From Azolla caroliniana (taxonomy: Eukaryota; Polypodiophyta), in assembly GCA_043228905.1 (NCBI GenBank), contig JBHGNT010000004.1:12648001-12712000 (forward strand): a stretch of 64,000 nt of DNA, written 5' to 3'. This document shows positions 32,202-42,000 of the stretch, piece after piece. The notes below the pieces were generated by a model that was not told the DNA's origin, did no database searches, and was given only the letters and a program-made list of their open reading frames with translations. Numbering within the stretch: position 1 is the first letter of the stretch; each line of letters starts with the position of its first letter. Position numbers and translations under genes: made by a program.

Positions 32202-33034
32202 TGTCGTGAAGGATTTGCTTAACGATATAAAAATGAACTTAAATATTATATTCAGTAATATTTTAGAGACTAGAACCCATAACCTCACACACCAAGTGTG
32301 AAGTACACACCACTAGGTTAAGTTATTTGTTTTTAAGGTATTTTATCGTAAAGGATATAAAATAAACTTAAATATTGTGTTGAGTAACATTGAAAGATTT
32401 GAGTAACTACAAAGAATATACCACTAGACTAGGATATCTGTTTTTAGATTATATTTCCATGATTGTACTTATCCCATGCCTATTTTCATACATGAAAGCT
32501 CAAATGAGCGAGATGTCTATCATGCATCACTTGTAATGCATAAATGCCAAATGGCGAATGCATCACGTGCATGTCTTGTACCCTCACATGCATTATATGC
32601 ATGGGGTACCTATAAAAAGAGGGGAATCAAGTAAGGAAGGGGGCAAGAGAAAGTTAGAAAAATAATATGATCAAACAAACAAGTTAGCTCATTTGGGAAG
32701 AGGCTTGTGTTTCGAAGTTGGAGTCAAGGGTTCGAATCTAGAGTTTAATGAAGAAAAGTCGTATTATGTATTGACGTTGTACAATCGGTAAAATCTTGTA
32801 TTCTTAATATAAAGCTTGTTCTTATCATACCATTTCAATTCTTCAATCATACATTGTCTTTGTCTCTTATCTATGCTCTCCGTCTCTCGCACATTACTTC
32901 TAACTCTTGTTCTTCCTCTCCTTAATCTTTCTAACATTGTTGCACAACCCTTATAAAATATATAGCCAATTCCTTTTAACCTTAGTCCCTGTTGTGACTT
33001 CGTCGCACGAACCACAACTACCCTGAGAATGACA
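32202..33034 (+). repeat. GypD 3' LTR
   Basis: About 833 bp, TGTCGTGAAGGATTTGC...AATGACA. It contains a tRNA-like module (32268-32319), CATGCAT motifs and the TATA box ctataaaaagagggg near 32609. The right edge is inferred from where integrase text resumes. Confidence 0.75.
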
Positions 33035-33092
33035 TTGTCAATGCCGGAGGAGAAGAGCATGCCCAAGTTCTACTAGGCTGAGGCGGTCCGGA
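33035..33092 (+). pseudogene. CopC integrase fragment
   Basis: PEEKSMPKFY, a stop in place of Trp, then AEAVR, matching CopB MPHFYWAEAVRTAVYIQN. It is followed by the solo LTR. Confidence 0.75.
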
Positions 33093-33749
33093 TGTCGTGA
33101 AGATTTTCGGCAATGGTGTGAAAATCACATAAAACTATAAAAGGATGGAGGTCTTGAAGAGCTTTAAGATGCACTTTACTACATAAGAAACGAACATCTA
33201 AGTGTTAACTTATGTGGGTATAAAGTTTTGCAAAAGAAAAGAAAAAACTGTGGAATATCCCACATAGATAGGAAAGTTAAGGCCTTGGCTATATAAGCAC
33301 ATTGAGATCCCTTATTTTTTCATTTGTGCTAAGAGCACTTTGGCCAGTTTGTTTAGATGCATGAATGTGGCGAAATTCCCAAAAACCGATTGGCAATAAA
33401 ATGGAACCAACCAGTAATGAAACCGGAATCGGCCAGAAATCAATTTGGATTCGGCTGATAAATTGGAAACCAAACCAGAACCGGCCGGTAAGCTATCCGG
33501 GACTGGTCGGTAAGCAATTCGGAATCGACTAGTAAGCAAACCGGAACCGGTCGGAAAGCAAACCAGAACCAGTCGGAAAGCAAACCGGAGCCGATTGGTA
33601 AGCAAACCGGAACCGGCCGGTCGGCGACAAAGGTGTCAATTGGCGGCGGAGCCGACGTCATCCAGTGATCGACGGTAACTGGCGGCATTCGGCGAACCGG
33701 CGGTATCCGATGACCGGATAGATATATAAATAAATAAATAAATATACGT

Positions 33750-33794
<45 letters not shown>

Positions 33795-34344
33795 GAAGGA
33801 GTGCAAGTGTGGATTTGAACCTTACACCTCCAAGTTGAGGAGTCTATAGGCTTACCACTAAGCCAATACATTTTCATAAAATAATATTTTTGTCATTATA
33901 GTTTTACATATAAATTCTCATACATGAGACTTTAAATGAGTGACGTGGTTATCATGCACCACATGTAATACATGAGCGCCAAATGGCAAACATGCATTTT
34001 ATGCATGTCTTGTACCCTCAAATGGATGAGGGCATCTATAAAAGAGGGGAGGAAAAAGATGAAAGGGGTAATGTAAAATTTTTGGATGATCAAATAAGAG
34101 ACTTGTAATCCAATTGATGATATATCTTGATTCTTAAACCTAAAAGTTAAAAGTTCAATCTTAACCTCTCTCTCCATTTCAATCTCCTTCAATCTAAAGT
34201 CAAGCGTTTAATCTCAATTTCTCTCTCTCTCAATCTATCTTAAATACTTTCTCGCTAAAACTAGTGTAAACTTAGAATCCTTCCGGTCCAGAACCCCGAT
34301 GGTTCCGCCTCACGATTCGCGCCTAGTGACGGATCTTCACGACA
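33093..34344 (+). repeat. Solo LTR of the GypA subfamily, in CopC integrase
   Basis: 1252 bp. TSD ccgga at 33088-33092 and 34345-34349. The ends TGTCGTGAAGAT and ATCTTCACGACA form a 12-base perfect inverted repeat. It has CATGCAT motifs, cgccaaatgg and the tctataaaagagggg TATA (about 34034). It is longer than the GypA LTR because of a 22-bp repeat cluster (33466-33625) and an AT run (about 33754-33788). tRNA-like module at 33812-33864. Confidence 0.95.
33466..33625 (+). repeat. 22-bp tandem repeat inside the solo LTR
   Basis: About seven diverged units of aagcaaaccggaaccggtcgg. Absent from the GypA LTR. Confidence 0.8.
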
Positions 34345-34572
34345 CCGGAGGACCATGTACTTTCAAAACCGGATCGGGGGATAAGGTGTTAGCACACGAG
34401 CTGTATTTCAGGCAGAATCCGAATTTAAGGCACCTTAAGATATTCGGCATCATAGCCTATGTGCATGTGCCAAATGAGAAGCGGAGGAAGCTGGACTCGA
34501 AGTCGGAGAAGTGCATACTAGTCGACTACTCACATGAATAGAAGGGTTATAAGTGTTATAACCCCCAAACAA
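34345..34572 (+). pseudogene. CopC integrase, C-terminal part
   Basis: NRIGDKVLAHELYFRQNPNL (after a short frameshift), HLKIFGIIAYVHVPNEKRRK, CILVDYSHE, a stop, then KGYKCYNPQT. CopD is inserted directly after. Confidence 0.85.
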
Positions 34573-35110
34573 TGTTGAGAAATCGTTTGGTCAAATCACA
34601 ATAAGCGAACTGTGCCGAAATACAAATCATAAATATGCTAGAAAATAGGACAACAATGGTGCATAGAGATTTAACGTAGAAACCCTAAAACGGGAGAAAA
34701 CCACGGGAAAAGAGCTTCACTATGTATAGTGGATATACAACACAGAATGTTACAACACTCCTTCAAGTGTATTAGCCACATAGGGCTCTTGGCGTTTGCT
34801 GTTACGCACACAGCTATGGTGTCGCTCTCACTCACTCTCTATCTCACACACTCATGTGCTACTTCTGTTCTACACACACATGCACACGTTTGCCCTAAAT
34901 GTATTTATACTAATACATTGTATTGGGCTATTTACACATGTAGCCCCTACTACATATTATCACTATTATTATCATTACAATAATAATAACCAACTTATTA
35001 GGAAAAACAGTCAACTCTGTTTTCGACTCTTCAACTATCGACTATTTCCGAAGAGTCGGTTCTTCCCTGTCTTTGACTGTCGGCTCCTCCTCCCACTCGA
35101 GGGACATATT
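34573..35110 (-). repeat. CopD 3' LTR, larger part
   Basis: 538 bp. Plus strand from tgttgagaaatcg to gagggacatatt; the final 7 bases (cccaaca) are at 54209-54215. Similar to CopG's LTR (54851 on, and 63684-63805). Confidence 0.85.
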
Positions 35111-35585
35111 TGTAAAAGAATACATTGTGTGGAAGCAATAGAAAACTGGAAACACAGAAACGCAGGTTTAATGGAGAGCTTGAATATATACAGTACACAG
35201 GAGAGACAAAGAGAGTGAGAGAGCAGAACATAAGACACTATTCAAAATAACTCTAAAACTCTGTAATACTCTGTACATCGTATGTGTTTAGCGAACACTT
35301 TTATACAAGTCCATATGGACTGACAGAAGTACGGTGTACTTCAATGCTCACACGAGCATCTCACATTGACTACAAGACCTTAACTACCTAGTAGTTTAGC
35401 TGCTACTTGGCTTCCGATTACTGCTTGATCTAGCTAACCGGCTCCCCAGCTCACCGGCTCAATTGCTCACCAGCTCACCGATCCGGCTCATCCTTATGGA
35501 TGCCGATCCAACTCATCCTTCCGGATGTCGATCTGGCTCAGGTTTATTCAGCTGATCCGGATCCGGTTGAGCTTGCTGCTCAACA
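35111..35585 (-). repeat. CopE 3' LTR
   Basis: 475 bp, minus strand TGTTGAGCAGCAAGCTC...TTCTTTTACA. TATA on the minus strand near 35306-35298. Confidence 0.93.
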
Positions 35586-35687
35586 CTCCCCCTCAAGCTC
35601 AAGTTGAGGTCGGATCGTAGTGTTAGTCTCCATGGCAACCGATCCTTCCACCTGGCTCCTTCAGCCTTCACTCTGCCTTGCTCACGC
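35586..35687 (-). other. CopE polypurine tract and distal 3' extension
   Basis: The minus strand ends aacttgagcttgagggggag (35605-35586) directly before the LTR. GypE interrupts the extension at 35688. Confidence 0.8.
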
Positions 35688-36774
35688 TGTCGTGAAGTAC
35701 GAAAGCTTCACATTAAAAGTCTACAATAAGATAAATACGTAACTAAAATAACATTTGATAATGTTTTATAACAACACATATGATAATATTATATATATGT
35801 AAAGAAAAAATATATATATATATAGATAAATATATTATATTACACGAACAAGAGAGGACTTGAACCAATAAGCCCACCCTATGACTCTCAAATCTTACCA
35901 TTTACTCTACACTAATAATATTCATAAAATAAAGCATACTTTATATATACTTTATATTACATAAAGGATTTGCTTCATGATATAAAAATAAAGTTGCATG
36001 TTGTATTCAATAGTATTTTGAGACTCGAACCCACAACCTCATACACTAAAGTCAACACACCTACCATTAGGCTAGGCCCTTTCTCTTTAAGATTATGTTT
36101 TCATGTTTATTGTTATTGCATATATTGTTTCATACATAAAAGCTCAAATGAGCGAGATGTTTATCATGCATCACATGTAATGCATGAACGCCAAATGGCG
36201 ATCATGCATCACATGCATTTCATGCACTACATGCATGATTTGTACCCTCCAATGCATCATATGCATGGGGGCACCTATTTAAATGGTGAAAGAGAAGATC
36301 AAAGGGGGATATGTATGAGATATCAATCAAATTATGTATTACATAAGAGATACCATAAAATAGAGAAAGAAAGGAAGAAGTTCAAGAGAAAGGTGGAGCT
36401 CTAGCTTGGCGGTCGTGGTGGTCAACTCTCAACAAGAGGGAGGCGGTTCGAGCCTTATCTTCATTAAAATATTGAAGTGAAGATTGTAGTGGTCGACGAT
36501 CAAGAAAGAGAAGAGCGATTACCTTGCAAGACAAAGTTCGGAGGTTCAACGACGTGAACAACCACTTTTGTAACTCTTTCATCAAATAATTATAAATCTC
36601 TTTTATTGCTTCAAATATCATTCTATATCCTATCTTGTCATATCTTGTTGATCACTATTTATCTATCTCTACTCTTTCGTCTCTTCCGTCCATAATCCCA
36701 GTGATTCCTTCCTCACTTTCACGATATCTTTTGTCTACGCAACGCTACGCTTCTAGGCGAGCCACGCCACGACA
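35688..36774 (+). repeat. GypE 5' LTR
   Basis: 1087 bp, TGTCGTGAAGTACG...CCACGACA. It has two tRNA-like modules in antisense (35857-35907 and 36022-36073), a cluster of about seven CATGCA/TGCATG motifs (36165-36265), the inverted repeat cgccaaatggcg and a TATA-like tatttaaat (about 36276). Confidence 0.97.
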
Positions 36775-36779
36775 CAAAT

Positions 36780-36797
36780 TGGTGAACCCGACGTGAA
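36780..36797 (+). promoter_or_regulatory. GypE primer binding site (tRNA-Trp)
   Basis: tggtgaacccgacgtgaa, five bases after the LTR. It is complementary over 18 bases to the CCA end of plant tRNA-Trp as I remember it. Confidence 0.85.
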
Positions 36798-36841
36798 ACG
36801 GGGAAGTAGAAGAGACATCTAAAGTAAAGATCAACATCAAC

Positions 36842-39016
36842 ATGGCAAGTACGAGTACAATGGATCCGGTAATGTTGTTTATTGAAAAGTTGAATCAAGA
36901 TCGATTATTTCATGCCTTACGAGAAGTCCGAGAGAAGATTGGTATGTTTGATGGCACAAATATTTCGAAGTATGTGAATATATATTATGATGAAATGGAA
37001 ATGTTTGGTATAAATGATGTCAATATGATAGCAAACTTTTATAAATTAGTGGACATGGAATTAAGAGATAGAATTCATGAAATACAAGCATTGCATAGTT
37101 TGGATTGGAATGCATTCAAAGAAGCACTTGTGTCTGAATATGCTCGTGAGGATTTCTCTCGAGTTACTATGCGTTCATTTCATGAATGGATCTTAAAAGA
37201 AGATAAAGGGTTATCTGTGTCTGACACAAAAAGAGAGTTTGATAGGATGTATGGACACCTAAAGCCAGAAGAAAGAAATTCTTTGTCTTGGCAAAAGGTT
37301 GCTTTATTTTTGCAGGCAGTTGACAAGAGATATAGAAAAGAATTGGAATTTATGCTTGAAGTGCCAAATACCGAGGATGGTATAACGACAGATTGGAATG
37401 AGGTAACAAATGCTTGTAATAAATTTATGAAAAGAATGCAAAGGAATGGTGTAATGCTACAAATACCACATGTGGGAAACACAAATCGGCTTGAGCAAAA
37501 CATCGAAGTTCAAAGACTTGGTCGAGAACCATCACACGAAATGGTCCATCAACCACGAGAAATGACGGGAACTAAGAGTGAGTTTTTGCTTGATGATTTA
37601 GTTCAAAGTATGAAAGATCTAACAATTAAAGTGGCAAAGCTTGAGAATGGTCAGACTTCGAGGTCAAGGGAACCATTTCGACCTCGATGCATGTGGTGTG
37701 ATAGTCTCGACCATCGTCTACGTGATTGTGAAGAATATAAAGACATGGAGAATCGAGACTTGGTCTATTGGAAAAATGGTAACATTTACTTAACTGAAAC
37801 TAGATCTCTGCTTACAAAGAACTTTGGTGATGGTGGTGTTAAGGTTAAATTTGAAAAAGCTGAAGCAAAGAAGGCTTCCGCAATGTACTACTCGGCAACG
37901 GCAGGGGTGCGTCTCGATGACATGCCATCCCGATCACCATTCTGGGAGAAGGTTGTAAGTACCGCACAAAAACAAAAGATGAAGATGGAAGACCTTCGTG
38001 TTGCCGGAGATTCTGTGAGGAAAAACACTGGATGGGATGTTCCAGTAGATGTTATGACAGTCTATGCTCAAATGGCAGAACACCAAGAGCATGAGGTGAT
38101 AGTGGAAGAAAAAAGGAAAAGATCGGATGATGAGATTGGCTCAACCAAAAAGCATGAAACAAGAGAAAGCAAAAGAAAAGAGATGGACGCAAAAGTTGAA
38201 AAAGGTAAATCTGGTCCTTCATTCAAATTAATGTCTGATATTGAAAAGGATACAGATTTAAAGAAAGTTTTAGAAACAAGAATACTAGACAGCCGAGTAG
38301 AATTTACACTAAGAGAAGTATTAGGTATTGCAAAAAAGGAATTTCATGATGAAATAATTGATATTGTGCGAAGAAAGAAGCAAGTAAATGAGCAGGTTAA
38401 AGAGACAAATCCGAAGGTGGCATATGAAGTGGTGAGCAACGAGTCAAACAATATTGTTGTTGACTCTCAACATGCATCAACCTCAATGATAAATTCAACA
38501 GATGTAAGAAGCCATTACTCTCTCAAATGTTGGGCAAGAGCCACTACTGAGCATCATGTGAAGATTGGAAATGTTCCAGACCCCGTGATGGCACTTATTG
38601 ATCATGGTTCTGAAATAAATATAATGAGTGCTGATTTTTACAGGAAAGGTAGATGGCCAATTGATACTCAACATGGTTGGCGAGTAAAAGCTGCCACATC
38701 AGTCACGGAAGATTTATTTGGTGCATGCCCAAATGTAAAGGTTACTATTGGTGATATAGAGGTAGATCAACATTTCTTTGTGCAGGAAGGATCTACCTAT
38801 CCAATAATCCTAGGGCAACCATACATTACAGCGGTACGAATGGAGACCAAAGTCCTCGACAATGGTTCTGCCTATGCGAAAATCCGTAGCCAAGATGGAC
38901 GACGAACTGTACAATTTATGACAGTTCGCCCAAATCATGAGAGGAACAAGCAAGAGCTTCGTGATCATTTAATACCAAAAGACTGTGATGATTTTGATAA
39001 TCAGGTTTTTGACTAG
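36842..39016 (+). CDS. gag-pro: GypE ORF1: Gag and aspartic protease polyprotein
   Basis: 724 codons, uninterrupted. The ATG at 36842 is the first after the primer site. Residues about 20-240 are the Gag capsid region (IGMFDGTNISKYVNIYYDEM). The zinc knuckle is C283, C286, H291, C296 (CMWCDSLDHRLRDC) for RNA packaging. Residues 420-540 are a charged linker. Protease follows, with the active triplet D587-H588-G589 in MALIDHGSEINIMSADF and a conserved PIILGQPYITAVRMETKV near 653-670. His replaces the normal Ser/Thr, as in GypA. The product would build the particle and cut the polyprotein in the cytoplasm. It ends in TAG at 39014, inside the start of ORF2. Without a second GypE copy in the window I cannot prove activity, but there is no visible defect. 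Confidence 0.95.
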   Translation: MASTSTMDPVMLFIEKLNQDRLFHALREVREKIGMFDGTNISKYVNIYYDEMEMFGINDVNMIANFYKLVDMELRDRIHEIQALHSLDWNAFKEALVSEYAREDFSRVTMRSFHEWILKEDKGLSVSDTKREFDRMYGHLKPEERNSLSWQKVALFLQAVDKRYRKELEFMLEVPNTEDGITTDWNEVTNACNKFMKRMQRNGVMLQIPHVGNTNRLEQNIEVQRLGREPSHEMVHQPREMTGTKSEFLLDDLVQSMKDLTIKVAKLENGQTSRSREPFRPRCMWCDSLDHRLRDCEEYKDMENRDLVYWKNGNIYLTETRSLLTKNFGDGGVKVKFEKAEAKKASAMYYSATAGVRLDDMPSRSPFWEKVVSTAQKQKMKMEDLRVAGDSVRKNTGWDVPVDVMTVYAQMAEHQEHEVIVEEKRKRSDDEIGSTKKHETRESKRKEMDAKVEKGKSGPSFKLMSDIEKDTDLKKVLETRILDSRVEFTLREVLGIAKKEFHDEIIDIVRRKKQVNEQVKETNPKVAYEVVSNESNNIVVDSQHASTSMINSTDVRSHYSLKCWARATTEHHVKIGNVPDPVMALIDHGSEINIMSADFYRKGRWPIDTQHGWRVKAATSVTEDLFGACPNVKVTIGDIEVDQHFFVQEGSTYPIILGQPYITAVRMETKVLDNGSAYAKIRSQDGRRTVQFMTVRPNHERNKQELRDHLIPKDCDDFDNQVFD

Positions 39017-42000
39017 GACTGTTGCGAGTGAGGGTTGCAATAGTCCCATTATTAAAAGACCCTCATATAGGGCATTACAACATATGAATAAGTCATTTCA
39101 TGTTTCTGAAAGTGGTGCTATATGTGTGACTAGGATGTATGAATGCAAGAGGAACTTGAAAAAGAATGCTAATCTGTTTCAGCAGGCATTGAAGGATACT
39201 GGAGTACTTGAAATGGAAGAGCAGATTGAAAGTGTTATGGAAGAAATTTCTTTTGCAAATACTTTAGAAGAGTTAGAAATGTATTTGAAAGAAGATGATG
39301 AGAATGTTAGAAAGATACATGTAAACTCAATTGATATGTATTATGAGATTGATAGGTATAATTGTAAATATGAAGAAGTAGAAAGTTTATGTAATACAAA
39401 ATACAAAACAATAGATAAAAAGGTCAAACCTGCTGCAGTACCATTACCTATTGGTAGTGAAGAGAAGATGGAGGCAGCAGCAACCGAGCCTATGCTTCGA
39501 CCAATAGAGAAGATCGGACATCACTTCACTTCGGAGACAATAAATAACTTGAGAATCGGAAGGGGTGAATTTCTTCTGCAATCAGAGATCGTGACTTTCA
39601 AAGAAATGATCTTTAGGCATGGGAAAGCGTTTGCATTCAAAGCTGAGGAGATTGGTTGTGTAAATCCAAAGGTGGTGACGCCAATGGTAATATTTACTAT
39701 CCCTCATATTCCTTGGAATTTTAAACCTATTGCAGTACCGAGAGCTCGATTACCTCAATTGTTGGAGTTGCTGAAGGATAAAGTCAAGATGAAGATTTTA
39801 GAGCCTTCAAATGCACCATACTCCAATAGATGGTTCACAGTTCCAAAGAAAGATGGTTCTCTAAGATTCATTCAAGATCTACAACCAGTCAACAAAGTCA
39901 CAATCCGAAATGCGGGAATCGGACCGATCGTTGATGAATTTGCGGAAGCGTTTGCTGGCAGAGCGATTTACTCTATGGGAGACCTATATTCAGGATACGA
40001 CCAATTTCAACTAGCAATTGATAGTCGCAATATCACAACAATGAAAACACCAATTGGGTTGGTTCGAATGTGCACTCTACCTCAAGGTGCGACGAATTCG
40101 GTTGCTCATATGATGAATGCAATGAACAAAGTTCTACATGAATACATCCCAAAGGTAACTATGCCATTTTTAGATGATATTCCTATTAAGGGATGCTTAG
40201 AAAGAGAGAAAGATGAGACTATGGTTGGAAATGGTTGCAGAAAGTTTGTGATGGATCACATTAATGACTGTGAAAATATTTTAAATAAGCTTGAGCAGGT
40301 ACATTTGACACTATCAGGAACAAAGTCTTGCTTTGGGCAAAACGAAGTTCTAATAGTTGGTCATATGTGTGGGTGGTATGGGAGGAAGCCTTCACCGATC
40401 AAAATTAACGCAATACAAAATATGAAGGAAGTTTGCGACTCGGTAACAGAGGTGAGAAGATTTTTGGGTGCATGTGTGTTTTATCATATTTGGTTACCAC
40501 ACTTTGCACATGTCTCAGATCCTCTCTACCAACTTTTAAGAAAAGGAAAGAAGTTTATTTGGACTGATGAACATACACAAGTTGTTCAACAGCTGAAAGA
40601 AGCATTACTGAAAGCACCAGTTCTTCGTCAACCAGACTACAAAGGTGAAAGACCAATTATAGTAACAGTTGATACTAGCCCAATCGGGATCGGTTGGGTT
40701 ATCAACCAAGAAGATGAAGACCAACATCGATATGCTATCAGATTTGGAGCAAAGATATTAAATGAAAGACAAAGAAACTATGCACAAGTTAAACGAGAAT
40801 TGTGGGGTTTGCTTACTGCATTAAAAACAGATAGAGATTACTTGATCGGAGCAGATGTAGTGGTTGAAACAGATTGTTTGCCACTCATTGGAATGATAGC
40901 AAGTTGCACGACACCAGATATTGCAATGCTTCGGTGGATTGCATACATCAGAACCATGAACCCAGAATTGCGGCATATAAAGGGAAAAGACAACCCAGTT
41001 GCAGATATGTTGTCAAGGGCAAGGTTCATAAATGAAAAGGTGATGCAAACTGAATATAGGAACTGGGCAACTACAAGCCATCAATTTGCTCATCAAGAAT
41101 CTATTACGCCTCATGATGAGTTTAATGTAAGTATAATGTTCAAAGACACAGAGTATGAAGGTCAATGGTTAGAAATAGGAAATTTTCTAAAGACTCAAGA
41201 AGCCAACCCATCATGGTCGAAGAAACAATTAAATGAATTTCGAAGACGAGCATTCAAGTTTTTTTTACATGAAGGGCATTTATGGAGGCGTCCAAAAAGA
41301 CCAACCGAAAATCCTCTTCGAGTCATTTGTAAGGATGACATTAAGAGAAAATTAATTAATGAATTCCATGATAGTTTGTGGGCAGGACATAGAGGCATAT
41401 GGGCGACATTTATGAAGTTGAAAGAAAAGTATTGGTGGCCACATATGTATAAAGATGTAACGAAATTTGTGGAAACCTGTGAGGTTTGCCAGAGGTATTC
41501 AACTATCCGGTATCGAGATGAGCTAAAACCAACATATTCATCATCAATGCATTATAAATGGATGGTTGATTTAGTGACAATGCCACTTGGGGAAGATCAA
41601 ATGCGATATTTAGTACTAGCAAGAGAAGACCTTACAAACCAAGTAGAAGGAAGACCACTACGACAAAAAACAACTAGAGCTGTATGTAAATTTTTGTTAG
41701 AAGATGTAATATGTCGTTACGGGTGTGTTGGTAAAATAATTGCAGATAGAGGAGAACTCGACTCTGATGAAGCTAGAGAATTCTTCAGCCGAATAGGGGT
41801 CAAATTATCACTTACAACTGCGTATAATCCAGAAGCCAATGGAAAGATTGAAAGAGGACATAGCCCAATAGTTAAGGCGATCGTGAAAAGCTGTAAAGGT
41901 AAAATAAGAGATTGGCCACGCATGCTACCTTATGCACTATGGGCGGATCGAACAACTCATAGTTCAGTAACAGGATACATGCCAGCTGAATTGATACTTG

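Larger units (their letters stand above)
31775..33034 (+). mobile_element. GypD: internally deleted Ty3/gypsy remnant
   Basis: An LTR start piece (31775-31870, ttcgtgaacgatttgcttcacg...) is followed by the end of gag-protease (31889-32179), a polypurine tract (tttagagggggtggg) and a 3' LTR (32202 to about 33034). pol is absent. The flanks are CopC integrase (RSIVD on the left, PEEKSMPKFY on the right). Target duplication too decayed to define. Confidence 0.8.
24565..34572 (+). mobile_element. CopC: Ty1/copia element of the CopE family, plus strand
   Basis: LTR start at 24565, then gag, protease and integrase up to 26437, continued at 31610-31774, 33035-33092 and 34345-34572. The joined integrase text runs in order and is interrupted by GypC, GypD, a solo LTR and finally CopD. 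The part after KGYKCYNP is not in the window. Confidence 0.9.

Noticed and set aside
31775-33040. Clear target duplication for GypD
   Set aside because: Flanks gtggt and atgac could be related by transitions only, but the LTR ends are too decayed to place the cut; not claimed.
35970-36404. 144-residue frame present twice (also 42790-43224)
   Set aside because: It lies in the GypE LTRs and is duplicated only because the LTRs are identical; rich in Met/His from CATGCA words, no domain.
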